Shown here: in pieces, positions 21,722 through 33,624 of the stretch
How the letters are laid out: the number at the start of each line of letters is the position of its first letter
Position numbering within the stretch: position 1 is the first letter of the stretch
Made by a program: the position numbers and the translations under genes
The notes under the pieces: generated by a model
Seen by the model: only the letters and a program-made list of their open reading frames with translations
The model's database searches: none
What the model was told of the DNA's origin: nothing
Source of the DNA: Hyparrhenia diplandra
Lineage: Eukaryota > Streptophyta > Magnoliopsida > Poales > Poaceae
Direction of reading: 5' to 3'
Assembly: GCA_015847255.1 (NCBI GenBank)
Contig: JADLZK010007174.1
Span: 186,001 to 250,000, forward strand
Length of the DNA: 64,000 nucleotides

Positions 21722-24700
21722 ATGGCGTCCGCGACGGCGACGGCGACCGCCGCTGCGGCGGCGCCCGCATTCGCTCTCGCATCGTCCCCTCCGCGCCGCG
21801 GCTTCCTCCCGCTCCCTCATCGCGCAGGCCAGCCCGTGCCCCAGTCGTTGCGGTAATTCCTGCGCCGGCCAGCTATTTTTCTCTTGTGGAGGAGGTTTTT
21901 GAGGACGTTTTGGGTGGAGAAATTTCTGAATTCCTCTTTTTTTTCGCGGGAAGTGAAGGCTCGTCGCGTCAGCCGTGAGGCGGTGCCGCGGCGCGGTCGT
22001 GGCGGCGGCGGCGGCGGCCGGGAGCGCGGAGTTCGGCGACGAGGAGAACCCGTATGAGGTAGAGCCTGAGTGAAATGGGGCAAGGATTCTCTTTTTTTCG
22101 ATTCGTGTTGTGATTTTGTGCTCTTTGGGTGGTAGCTTCTGGGAATCAGGCCGCTTGATAGCTTCGACCACATGAAAATGGCCTACAAGAAGAAGCGCAA
22201 GGATGCCGAGGAGACTGGAGACGACGAGTTCCTTGCCAAGGTAGGGAAGAGTGTTCTTGTCTAAGTTTTCTGGGCTAGCATGGCATTAGCTTTTTGCTAA
22301 CTGCACTAATTTGTCGAAATGTTGGGGTTATATAATAGTTGGACAGGGCCTACGACACTGTCATGATGCAGCAGCTGCAGTATCGCAAGAAGGGAGTCAC
22401 ATACGGGTCTGTTCAGGTCAGTTGCTAGGCCATGCTTGGATGCACATGATTCTCCTTGGTTGAAAACACTGTTGTGTAATTGCAAGATGTACATTGTGTT
22501 TGTTATATGCTCCTTATCCAGTTAGATTGTAAAAAATTATTGGGCTATGGACTTGTATTGATAATGAGACTTACCGAAGTTATGCGACATAAATTGTTGT
22601 CAATCATTGAGCCTTACAGAAGTACGCATTAAATTGGGATCACTAGCTAAGCAATGTTATAGAAGACACTATATGTCATTGTTGTGAATATTAGATAAGC
22701 TTTGCATCAAAATATCCATTATATAGATCAGCAAGAAGGGTCATAGTTGTTATTGGCTTTACATTTACCTAGTGCAGTTAGCTTATGTGATTCAAGCATA
22801 TATGGTTACTTTTTCTAGAATTCACTGGTGAAACTATCTAATTCATTCTGTTACCCCCTTTATGGGGATTCTATTCATTTGTTATCTAATTTTGTTCCCA
22901 CTATCAGGTGTCCAAGGATATCAAGTATGCTGACAATCAACCAATGGTGCTTTGGGGACCAAGGTGCTTTTTACTCAAAGTTAACTTAGCCTTCATTTCA
23001 TAACTCAACTCGGTTTTTTCGTGGGTATGATTGTGTAATTGTGTGAAGCATGTTTTAGGAACTGGTGACTTTCTTTGTGAATGTGGGCACTATAATCAAT
23101 ATGAGTTAGCCTTTATGTCATAATATGGAAACGTGATGGAATGGGGTTAGCATTTCTGGTAGGCAACCTACTGACTGTTTTGTAGGAATATTGCCTTCCC
23201 TTTTTTTTTTCTGTTGGTGGTTATGATTTATGAACCAGTGTTCTTATTCTATGTGTATATGGTCTATCACTATCAGAAATATTTTTTTACAGAAGTCTAC
23301 ATCTGAATGCTTATTATGAGTTAAGACTACTAAACAGAAATATAGTGTGAAGCTGTTAATGGGTGGTCAACTTATCTTGCAGATTCTCCAGATCAACAGT
23401 GAAGGACATGCGCATAAATATGGCTTATATCAGCAGCATTTGTATGTACTCTTCTCTCAATTCATAAAAATATCCCAGCTATTGCTAGTGTGCTCATTGT
23501 TTATGGTTACTGACTTCTATGTCTAGCATCTTGGCTATCCACTATGGTTTTGTATGTCAGAAAGCTACTATTTAATTTAAGATATTTGCTTGAAACTTTT
23601 TTTAAAAAAGAAAGCTTCAAACATGTTTGAAAGCTTAAATCATATGTTCGAGCATTTAGTTTGGATTTCATGCCTGATTACTCATATTTAATCTGTGAAG
23701 TTGTTAAAAATTACTAACTCGAGTCCAAAACAAATATCAATTTTGTGTAATGGATTTGGGTTGGGCCAAGTGACTGCCACACTGTTTTCATCACATCCAT
23801 ATTTTTTTCCATAGAAATATGGAAGGTATTTATCTTTTGGAATTGTGTATGAAATATACTCATAGGCTCCTACCTTGAATAATATGTATGATGGACTGGA
23901 TGGAGTAGTTTTTAACCTTTTGTTCTATCCCAAATAAGGCTTTGCATTTCCTTATCACTGTTGGTATATTGTATTCCTCGAAAAGATATTTATCTACACT
24001 ATACATCCAGGTTGTTTGGATAGCTATTATGGGCAATGCAGACTGGAAGCCTTTGCAGTTCCTATGTTTTGCTTTCTTCTACAGAATACTACAGAAGCTA
24101 AGAGCTACTGAACCAGCAATAACTCCAATATACAATGTGAGACTGTTTCTGATGCTCCATGTTTTTCATCTAACGAGCTTACAGTTTTTACAATTTTTAT
24201 GTTTGTCATCTGATGATGTTGATATCAATCACTTTTTGCTTATCCAAGTTTTATCTTCTCATTATGGTGATTCTATTGACACAGAAATAATATGTATTCA
24301 CATAGCATGGCGCTGTGTGGCCCGCATTTCATTTCCTTATGTCTATCTCTTTGATGATGGGCATCCAAATGTAAAGTTAATCTGAACTCAGTTCATTATT
24401 TTTCTTCTGGTAACTAATTATGTGGCCAACTAAAAGCTTATTATTATTATGCAAAATCACATAGGATGGTTCTTATTGATGGTGGGACCTGGGATGCCAT
24501 TTAGTTGTTTTTTTTTTTTTTTGAAATGATTAGTAAGATAGTCACATCTAATGTTTGTAACAGGAATATGGCGAGGTTGAAGGACGAGGGATAAGAATGG
24601 CAAAAAGAGTAGTCCGTGCTTTGGGTTTGATATTTGGATGTGTGTTCACTGCATCCCTGGTATGTGGATTCTTATCTGATGCAACTCTGCTAAAATTTTC

Positions 24701-25425
24701 TCAGTGTATGTCCTCCAGTTTTATGTCTCTGGCTGTGATATGTTTGCATTTTGGTTTAATTGCCCTCTGCTAATATTTTCAGGGTTATACAACAGCTATT
24801 AACTTGATTGAGCTTTCAATGCAGCATACTCCCCGTATTGTTTATTACTACCAGGTATGATGACTGCTAGCCCAATCCTCCCCTTTTAAAATCAGAGTGC
24901 CTGCAGATCTATCTGTTAACATGGTTAGAAAATGTGATTGTTGAGAGCTTGAGTATAATGTATATAGGGTATAGTCCTTGGAAAATAAATTAACGCAGAC
25001 TTGTCCCCCCCTCAAACACATAGGAGAACTCTGTGTCATTGCATTAGGAAGAAATAGAGTTTGTTAAATTATATTTGTACCCATTTTGATGTGTAAACTA
25101 CACAGCCTAAACAGTTGAACACATAAGGTACATAGCAGTAAGTCTTGGTATGTGTGGTTGTAAGGATGTGATTGGCATTGAAAGTGTAGGCACTGGGTGG
25201 ATGTAGTTCATGGAACGAACTCTCCTTTGGTCCTTTTGTTACATGTTATATATCATCTTTATTGCAGTCTTACTGGATGCCATTGATGTAAAGAAAAATG
25301 TCATTATTCTTATTGTGTTCTGTGAGGAGGGTAACTAACTGGCCGATGATGCTTTGCCCCAGGAGCTGATTTGTACTGCGGCTGCTTCCATTCCTCTGTA
25401 CATCACAGCTTCATACTACCGATAA
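21722..25425 (+). CDS. CPP1-like (DUF3353, J-like) chloroplast membrane protein
   Basis: Member of the CPP1/CDF1 family, J-like chaperones of the chloroplast membrane; CPP1 is known to stabilise protochlorophyllide oxidoreductase. Ten exons: 21722-21852, 21959-22058, 22136-22240, 22339-22416, 22908-22963, 23383-23441, 24011-24136, 24564-24659, 24783-24854 and 25363-25425. The N-terminus is Ala/Ser/Arg-rich, like a transit peptide. The J-like part reads NPYELLGIRPLDSFDHMKMAY (spanning exons 2-3) and lacks the HPD motif. The C-terminal half has hydrophobic segments (FLCFAFFYRIL, LGLIFGCVFTASLGY, ending ITASYYR). Phases agree at every junction except exon 6/7, where the T run at 23439-23441 is one base too long or two too short to join ISSI to VVWIAIMGNADW. 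Assignment within the family is not certain. Confidence 0.88.
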
Positions 25426-26230
25426 ACACACACACACGAGCAATCATGGCCTGGCTTAGACGACTGAAATATGTTCGCACATGCCTTGTAAATTTCAGTT
25501 GAGACCAACTTGTGGACTGATGATGGTGCCTCGTGCATCAAGGGATAAGTCGAGAATCCACAAATTTTGTAGCATACTTCCACCAGCATGTGTCACGTTG
25601 TGACCAGTTGTGGATTCAGTAGCAAACTCAGATGGCTGATGAGAAAGATTTCACGTGAATATTTCAACAGCAGTGAGTGTGATTTGTTTTGCCTTAATTT
25701 TTGTGTATGAAATTTTTATTCAGAACTTGGATATGCTTAGGCAACATGGTTAACTGCAACGTGATTGTGATTTGTTTTGCCTTGATCAATGAATGAATGC
25801 AAAGTACTTGCTGATTTTGTGTTAAGCTGTCTCTCCGAGCTCCCATTTGTCCGACACCCATGAATAGCTACAGTAATTGGCAGTCAGCTCACTCCAGGTG
25901 AAATGCCCTCTGCTCTCATCTAGCCATGCACGCTGGCTGCTTGTATAAATGTCTTGCCACAAAGCATGATTAACTGATGCAGTAATTAGCTGCTGTAACT
26001 AAGTTGACGACAAAAACTCCATCTAGCAAGCTGCTTTTCTCTTTCTTTGCATCAGTTAGCTGTTGCTCCTCGCGACCAAACATGGCGGACAGGCGGAGGC
26101 ACCAACGTGCTCGTGCAGAGGGTCACTCGTGCAGGCCGTCGCCGGCGATGGCAACAGCTGACTGCAAGCTGGTGACACTCCTTGGTAAGCTGCTGACGTG
26201 CGGTCCTTGCTCGCCGACAAAGGGGTATAA
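25426..26230. other. 3' flank of the CPP1-like gene
   Basis: Contains the presumed 3' UTR. The frame at 26004-26243 has no recognisable similarity and was not called. Confidence 0.4.
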
Positions 26231-26247
26231 ACCTCGTGAATAAAAAA

Positions 26248-28080
26248 ACATAGGGTCTCAAAAGTACAGTTTTTAAGTTCAGAGGCTTAAGTGACACTCC
26301 TTGGTAAGTTTAAGAATCTCTCATGCATTTAATAGCTCATCTCTTTTCATAAAGTTAATAAAATAATTAGAGAAAATTCCTTATTTGACACCGAAAAACT
26401 TGTTGTTCTCAATTTAGCACCCAAAGCTAAAATCTTCCGTATCTGACCTCACCGAAGTTTCTGTTACTAAAATGACACTACCGTTAGAATGAGCATGTAA
26501 CGGTGTTATCTGAGACGCTCAAAGATGGTTTTTGCCCCTGCTTTAGTTTTTTCTCCAATAAGAAATTTTCTCCAAAAATTAAGATTTGGTTTTAAAATAA
26601 GGGATGGAGACTTGTTTTTTGAGACCGGACGAGTAACTCTCATGACACTGTCGTTGAAACTGCTTCTCCACCCACCATGCGTCCATGCCTTGCATGGTTG
26701 TTCTCGGCCAGACACCTGTTGTTGTACAGTACAGTGAAAGATTTTGGATGGATCGGGTTCTCAGGCCAGTCTTAAGTATAGAGCATTTTTTTTCCAAGAC
26801 TATCAGGTCATTATATAGAAATGAAATGAAACCAAGATTAAACATCCAATCTCAATGGAAAGTTTCATTAATTTCATAGTCATTTAATTTCATCTCTCAC
26901 ATAGAGTTGGTGATTGCGACAAGAAAGTTTAAGAAGACCCTACGATAGCGTGGACCTCCCCAAGACGACCTGAACGGGTCAACAGCTGTGGCAGGCGTGG
27001 CGTCACTCCTCATAATCCTTGTGGCACAGCTCGTCACATAGGGTAAGCTTGTGAAAAGAAAATTTATCAAAAAAAAAAAAAGCTTGTGAAAAAAAAAAAA
27101 TAGAGGGTTTCTAAAAATGTAAACATAAGACAAAGAGGTATAGAACTAGTGAGTCACTAGAAAAGTATAGGGTCTCAAAAGTACAGTTCCATAGTTTATA
27201 TTAGGGGCTTAAGTGACACCCCTTGGTAACTTCGAGGGTCTCTCGTATGGCAACGTATCATGTGCAAGTAAACTGCCTTCGCAGGCAACGTATCTGAACC
27301 ATCAAACAAGCGCCACAAGATTCGGATCCAACGTCTGCGGTGTTTTTCACTTAAACCCCCTCCACCTGTGGGGTTTAAATCTAACCCGTGTGTATTCGGG
27401 TGGAAGGGTTTAAGTGAAAAAAAATCTCGGGCGACGTCAGATAAAAAGGTTGATTTGCACATGATATGTTCCCCTCTCGTATATTTATAAAGTTTGTCAA
27501 AAATTAAAGAGAATTCCTTATTTGACACTGAAAAACTTGTTCCCAACTTAGCACGAAAAATTGAAACCTTCCTTATCTGACCTCACTGGAAGTTTTCATC
27601 ACTAAAATGACACTACTGTTAGAATAGGCATGTAATGGTGTTATTTGAGACGCGAAAAGATGATTTTTGACCCTGCTTCAGTTTTTTGTCGATAAAAAAT
27701 TTTCTCCAAAAATTAAGATTGTTTCAAAATATGGGATAGAGACTTTTTTTATTTTTTGAGACGGGACGAGTAACGTTCAAAACAGTGTCGTTGAAATTTC
27801 CTTGCATGGTCGTTGGCCAGACACCTGTTGTACAGTATAGTGAAAGATTTTGGATAGATCGTAGTACGCTGACTAAATCGACTCTCCGGCCCGGCCAGTC
27901 TTAAATAGAGAGTGTTGTTTTTAAGAGTGTCGTGTCATATATATAGAAATGAAACAAAACTCACATGAAACATCCTCTATGAGACTATAAAAAGTTTGGT
28001 TCTTCAATTTTATAATCATTTATTTAATTTTATAAATATGAGAGTCAAGACAACTTAAAGAAAGACGCTATAGGCTACGA
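26248..28080. repeat. Diverged direct duplication, two copies of about 0.9 kb
   Basis: Sequence at about 26250-26860 recurs at about 27165-28020. Shared blocks: TAGGGTCTCAAAAGTACAG, GGCTTAAGTGACAC with CCTTGGTAA, TTCCTTATTTGACAC, ACTAAAATGACACTAC, TTTTCTCCAAAAATTAAGAT and GTGAAAGATTTTGGATGGATC. Many substitutions and small indels separate the copies, so the duplication is old. No coding sequence is conserved between them. Confidence 0.7.
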
Positions 28081-28604
28081 GTCCTATTTTTTTTTTTTCA
28101 AAAGCGTGTTGAGCATGTTTTGCATTAAGGGGAGTCCTCGTAGATCTCGCACGAAAGGGGAAGGGGAGCTCACGGCGGCGTTGGGGATGCTCGCAAGAAG
28201 TGGGGGAGGGGAGCTCGTGACGTCAGGAAGGGGAGCTCGCGAGCAGGGAAGCGGCGTCAAGGGAAACAGAACAGAAGGAATCATTATTTTCCACTTATTA
28301 ATGACAGTGGTGAGTAATTTTACACCAACTCTTATATACGTTATTTGTTATACCACAAAATATGTTCTAAATTTGCTTGAATATTTTATATTTCAAGGAG
28401 CAAGTACTACCATCGTGACAAGTTGTTTTATCCTAAATGTTTTTTGCTAAATAATTTTAGCTCTATTACTGGAGCTGTTCAAAAAAAAAATGCTCCATCA
28501 GCCAAGCAGAGTTCTAGTATAAAACGTGGTGTGAGTGTGATCCAAAAATTATTTCTTGGTGAGGTCAGTGAGCGATCTTGTTTTTAATAATCCTGGTTTC
28601 CACC
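28081..28604. other. Upstream region of the BAHD gene
   Basis: A short GC-richer patch at 28130-28270 and AT-rich remainder. No conserved frame. The segment just upstream of 28605 should hold the 5' UTR and promoter. Confidence 0.4.
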
Positions 28605-30168
28605 ATGACTTCTCAAGTGCGTGTTCTCAACACCAGCCATGTCCGTCCCGTCCAAACCGACGACGACGGCCAGTCGCCGCCGTACCACGGCGAGCTCAAG
28701 CTGTCCTTATTCGACGCTCCACAGCTCCCCAAGAAAATCAGGCGGTTGTTCTTCTTCGACGGCCCCGACCTCCCACCGTTCCCGTCAATCGTGAGCGCGC
28801 TACGGTCTTCCCTCGCCGCTACTCTCGCAGTCTTCCTCCCCTCGCCGGCCAGCTTGCCTTCCGCCCGGCCTCCGGCGACGTGGTCCTCGACTTCTCCCCC
28901 GCCGCCGTCTCCTCGGGCGTCACGTTCGTGGAGGCCGAGTTCTCCGGCGGCGCCACCGACGGCATGCGGCGCCTAGCCAGAGACGCGGAGCACGACACGC
29001 GGGCGTTCGCGCAGCTCGTCCCGGAGCTCGAGGCCAGGCAGCTGCCCGCCCCGGTTCTCGCCGTGCAGGTCACAGGATCACCAGGGCCCGCCGGCGCGGG
29101 CGGCGGCGCCGTGGCGGTTGGCGTGTCCTTCTGCCACGCGGTGGCGGACGGCCACGCGGTGTGGATGTTCCTGAGGGCGTGGTCGACGGCGTCACGGCAG
29201 GGCTCCGGAGCCGCCTTCGCGACAGCGGCTGGCTTCGTGCGGCCGACGTTTGACCGGGCTGGTATTCGCCACCCCAGGGCTGACGAGGTGGTCCGCACGA
29301 TGCTGAGCTTGGTCGCGCCGGAGCTGCCGCTGGTGATCAGAACTCGTAATCTGAATGAATTCTGAATTATTTTCTCGTGATTTTAACGTGCTATAACCAT
29401 TGGATTTGGACATGAACAGATCAGGTCTGTGGCGCCATCCAAACCGGAGACGGAGATGGTGCAGCTTAGGAGAAGGACCTTCCTGCTCCACGCCGACGAG
29501 ATCCGGTCTCTGAAACAGCACATCCTTCAACACAGCAGCAGCAGCAGCAGCGCGTCGTCCAAACCGCCGAGCACCTACGTGGCCATCTCGTCCCTGGCGT
29601 GGGCGTCCGTCGTGCGTGCCACTCCTTCCGTCCACGACGACGACGAGGTCCAGTTCATGGTGAGCGCGGACTGCCGCAACCGCCTGCGCCCACCGCTCGG
29701 AGACGCCTTCTTCGGGAACTGCATCAAGCCGTGCTTCGCGCGGGCCCACGCGGGCGACCTGCGCCTACGCGGCGGCGAGGGAGCTGGCGTCGCGCGCGCC
29801 GCCGCGGCCATCCAGGACGCGATCCGCGTGCAACTGGGTGAGGAGCTCGGGGACGACCCGCTGTGGGATGCCGAGAGCTGGATGGCATCCATCGCCGCCG
29901 TCCCGCCGGAGAGGCTCAGTCGTGACTTGGCCGTCGTCGCACCGGTTCATGGCGTACGAGACGGATTTCGGGTGGGGCGCGCCTACCCGCGTCGAGCTGG
30001 TGCCGCCCCTTGTTCGTCAGGCACCATGTGGCGCTGCTTGGCGCCAAGGACGGCGCCGTGCAGGTGTCGGTGACGTTTGACGGGACGGCGGCCATGGAGA
30101 CCTTCGCGGCCAACTTCGTCGTACCCCACGCCGGTTTGCAGTGTCGTATTTCCCGCGGCGGCGGGTGA
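28605..30168 (+). CDS. BAHD acyltransferase (aromatic/anthocyanin malonyltransferase clade), frame broken
   Basis: Cytosolic BAHD enzyme, which moves an acyl group from acyl-CoA to a phenolic glycoside or related acceptor. From ATG at 28605: VLNTSHVRPVQ, FFFDGPDLPPFPSIVSALRSSLAATLAVFLP, catalytic HAVADG (HxxxD, near 29137-29154) and DFGWGAPTRVELV near 29965-30003. Both family motifs are intact. The frame shifts at the C run 28838-28841 (one C short of LPLAGQLAF), near 29935-29945, and near 30005-30010, after which the conserved C-terminus (RHHVALLGAKDGAVQVSVTF, 30013-30168) continues to TGA. Between GATCAG at 29335 and GATCAG at 29419 lie 84 extra bases with an in-frame stop: either an intron (29333-29419, GT..AG) or an insertion with a 6-bp duplication. 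It may be a damaged gene or a good gene with sequence errors. Confidence 0.8.
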
Positions 30169-31070
30169 TTGGCAGTTCAGTCGTGCGTCGGCTTTTGCAT
30201 GGTCAAGAAGCAGCAACACGTCAGCATAAGCGACATGATCTGTAGATAAGCAACACAATTAAGACCTCTTTTGTTTTTGTAAAATACTCCGTAAGTCTTC
30301 AAAAGTTACGTTTCAAAACCAATTCAAAAATAGATTCAAAAAATGGTTTGAAAAGTGATTGGAATCTTTATTCATAAAAAGAAAAACCTTTATGCAGCCC
30401 CTCTCCTTTTTTTCTCCCATACTTCTAGCCCGCTCCCTCTTTCCGGCCTGCTAAGACCCATAGCCGCTTCGACCTCCCGCAGCCCACCCAGGACTGCTTC
30501 AGCTCGTGCGCGCGCGTGCCTCTCTTGGGCCAAGGCCCAGCGCCGTTGAAAAACACACAGCGAAGGGGCGATAGTGCCCGTGTGTTTGCTACCGGAACTA
30601 AATTTGAATTAAAGGATACTAAAAATAATTAAACTTTATGTATCATTAATAAAATTAAACTAGTAGGCAACCCCGCGCTTTTGCGCGGGTATGGAGGATT
30701 GGAGGTATAATTTGTTAGCGTGCAAAATTGGATGAGCAACAAGGGTATCCAAAATTTTGATTCAATAGAAGAAGAAAAGTTGAGGGGTAAGATGAATAAT
30801 GGGGAATGTTTCGGTGCCTGATAGAACAAAATCAAAATAATTGCAATTCATGGGATCTGGGCATTGTATCATGACCCAGAAGAATTGGTAAGGTAAGTAT
30901 ATATGCTAGTAGATTTACTTGAGTGTCGGCTACCGATGACTGTCCAATGGTCTATTCTGAGCAAGCGAGGACTGTAAATTGGAATTTTGAGATGGGCAAA
31001 TAAAAAATGATATGCCAAACAAAACTATCTGTACAGGCTTTTCAGTTTAGCTTTCAACATGGCAAGTCCA
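30169..31070. other. Intergenic DNA between the BAHD gene and a LINE fragment
   Basis: No conserved coding sequence. A C/T-rich patch at 30395-30545 and AT-rich remainder. Short frames at 30355-30835 have no recognisable similarity. Confidence 0.4.
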
Positions 31071-31079
31071 ACCAGATCA

Positions 31080-32180
31080 TTTGTTTTTTCTATGTGAGCT
31101 TCCAAGACAGGTATGGACTACTTCCCTCTTTCCTCTACCTATACATAACATAACTGTACCTGAAGATGGAGTTCAATTAGCTCTACCAACTTTACTTACT
31201 TCTAACCCTTCAGATGAATCCATTTGCTCTACTTTATTTATGATGTGGTATATTTGGAAAGCGAGGAATGATCTCAGGTATAATGCTAGAAGATGGAGTC
31301 CAACCCAAGTACAAAAAGCGGCACATGCTCATATGGAAAATTTCCACCAGGCTCTGCATGAACAGACACTGATTACCTCCAATCCTGATTCCCCGATTCC
31401 TGTGCATCAACAACCCTACCAAGGTACGGAATCCTTTGCAGCAGGTGCTCAACTACACACGGCTACAGTTCCTCAAGACTTGCACACTAACCGCAGGATG
31501 AGCACCCAGCACATGCCTCAACAAACCTCTCAACACCATCAGGACAGGTTTCTTCTCCACTCTCCTTCTACTTTTGATGGTTTCAGGTGCTACTCCGATG
31601 CATCAATCACCCCTGATGGGATGGACGCTCCTCCCAGAAGAGCAGGACTAGGAGTCTTCCTTCTCAACACCTCTGTCTCTCCACCGACCAGTGTTTTTAT
31701 CAAGGCAACAATGGTGGATGCGTCATCTGTTATTATGGCTGAAAGTGCAGCCCTTGCTCTTGCATCTTCTTTATTGCGCAGGTTAAACATTACTGATGGG
31801 GCGGCATTGCTAGCAGACAATCAAGTACTCATAAACCTTGTCAACAATATTGCTGACCGCACAAACCCACCGGATTGGAGGATCAAGCCCTACACCGAAG
31901 CTTATTTTCTCCAATCTTACGGGGACAACAATTTCGGGCGACAGGATTCGAAGGGAAGCAAACCAGATGGCGGATTCTCTAGCTAGGCAGGGATTAGCTG
32001 CAAATCCAATTCAGGCTACTGGTTTTGAAGGGTTATGTGTTAACCCAATCCATGATCATGGGTGCCCTTTCCTTTTGGCACTCAGGAATGTAACCATTAA
32101 CAATGTAATGGTTTAACAAAGCATCATCTTTGTTAATTTATATATACCTGTTTGTTTGTCAAAAAAAAAAAAAAAAAAAA
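31080..32180 (+). mobile_element. 5'-truncated L1-type LINE with RNase H domain, poly(A) and target-site duplication
   Basis: The 3' part of a plant LINE ORF2. After MMWYIWKARNDLRYN comes a spacer and then an RVT_3-type RNase H domain: CYSDASITPDG (first Asp), AESAALALASSLL, LLADNQVLINLVN and, after a frameshift near 31925-31945, REANQMADSLARQG. The uninterrupted frame is 31081-31986; the restored C-terminus ends at about 32116. A 3' UTR and about 21 A (32160-32180) follow. ACCAGATCA at 31071-31079 is repeated at 32181-32189, giving a 9-10 bp target-site duplication. The truncation and frameshift mean it cannot move by itself. Confidence 0.9.
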
Positions 32181-32189
32181 ACCAGATCA

Positions 32190-32907
32190 ATGCTGACGAA
32201 GCATCATAATGAGATAACGGGAACTTGGGATGCGTAAATAAAAAACGAACAGAAATGCACCTGCTGTTTATATATTGATGAAGTGAAAAAAAAAAAAAAA
32301 ATTGTAGTCAACAACCTGGTCGCTAAAGAAAGTTTGCAATCATGATTGTGCTTTGATAGAGGAAAGCTTATAATTTAGGAGTAGCATAAATGTAAGAAAA
32401 TAATATCTATAGATACGCCAGCAGGGGAGCGGACGGCAGAGGCCGCATCGGAGGATACCGGCGGTGCATGACCGTGCGGCTGCGCCGCAACGCTGGGGCA
32501 GCGCCGGGCCTGCCGCCTGCTATGCTCTTCTGCTGTGGGTTGCAGCAGGGCGAGGTGCCGGGGAGGGCGGGACAGACGGAGTCGAGGTGGAGGATGCCAT
32601 CGAGTGAAGTGTGTGGTGCAGGGCTGATGCGAGGAGGCGGCGCGTAGCGCGGGCGGGTGCAGGCGGGTGACGGAGGTGCGGCGGCGGTGCGACACAGCGG
32701 CGTGTACCGCGAAGTTGTGAAGGCAGAGGTGAGGCGGAGAAGGACCGGCGCTTGGAGGCTTGGAGGATGCCGGTATGTTCGAGAAGGGCAGGTGCGTGGA
32801 CGGCTTGGATGCGATCTGAGACAATCCAACGGCTGTAGACGTGGTACTGTTAATGTACAGTGACTTTGTGAGAGGAAGTGCACTGTTCAATGGCCACGGC
32901 GTTTAAA

Positions 32908-32908
<1 letters not shown>
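32190..32908. other. GC-rich island bordered by AT-rich DNA
   Basis: Sharp GC-rich block at about 32410-32870 between AT-rich flanks. The minus strand has two overlapping open frames (171 and 158 codons, starting at 32890 and 32883) with compositionally biased, Pro/Ser/Arg-rich products and no recognisable domain. It may be a captured gene fragment or CpG-rich island. No gene is called. Confidence 0.4.

Positions 32909-32984
<76 letters not shown>
32909..32984. repeat. (TA)n microsatellite, about 36-37 units
   Basis: Uninterrupted TA dinucleotide array at the edge of the GC-rich island. Length is likely polymorphic. Confidence 0.95.
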
Positions 32985-32985
<1 letters not shown>

Positions 32986-33620
32986 ATAGATTAGTATTAA
33001 AAAGTTATTTATAGATATACTATCTATTAAATATGTTCATCCAGAAGTGATGGCGATAGTGCTCCTGAAGTGAATGACATTTGTGATCCCATATATGATT
33101 TGTAGGGTTTAAATACATCGGTTATAGGTAGAAATGCGTGAAATTATGACCAATTTTAGAGTTAACTACACTGGTAACTATTAAACTTGTAACACCGCGC
33201 CACTTAGGTCCACGAACTCTCAAAACCAAAATCTGCACCCCTTAAACTTGTTAAGTCTTTGCACCGCTGGTCGGTACCCCTCAAGAGGGTGCTGACTAGG
33301 ATTTTTTTTTCAAAACCACCTTCCTATAGTTATCTTTTACCTCCTGTCATCTGCGTGGTGGACTTAATGGGCCCCATTGGGTCAGCAGCTAATACAAATG
33401 GAGCATCTAGTGCTCCTCCGCTAATCATATGGATTGATGGATCGGTTGCGGTACGCTCCATGGCTGACCACCCCCATCTTTACGGCACCTTTTGTTCCCC
33501 GACTTGGCTTGCCACAGCTTCACCGACGTTGCCCTCCTCATGCTGATGCTCGTATGGCCTGCTGTGTCGCCGCAAGTGTTCTCTAACATGGTCCGGGCGC
33601 CGTTGGGGCTAGGCACGCAC
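32985..33620. other. Repeat-like intergenic DNA
   Basis: Contains phrases such as GCGCCACTTAGGTCC, CCCCTTAAACTTGTTAAGT and TTTGCACCGCTGGTC at 33190-33290, resembling the ends of an interspersed grass repeat, but no second end was located. No conserved protein. Confidence 0.35.
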
Positions 33621-33624
33621 CGTC

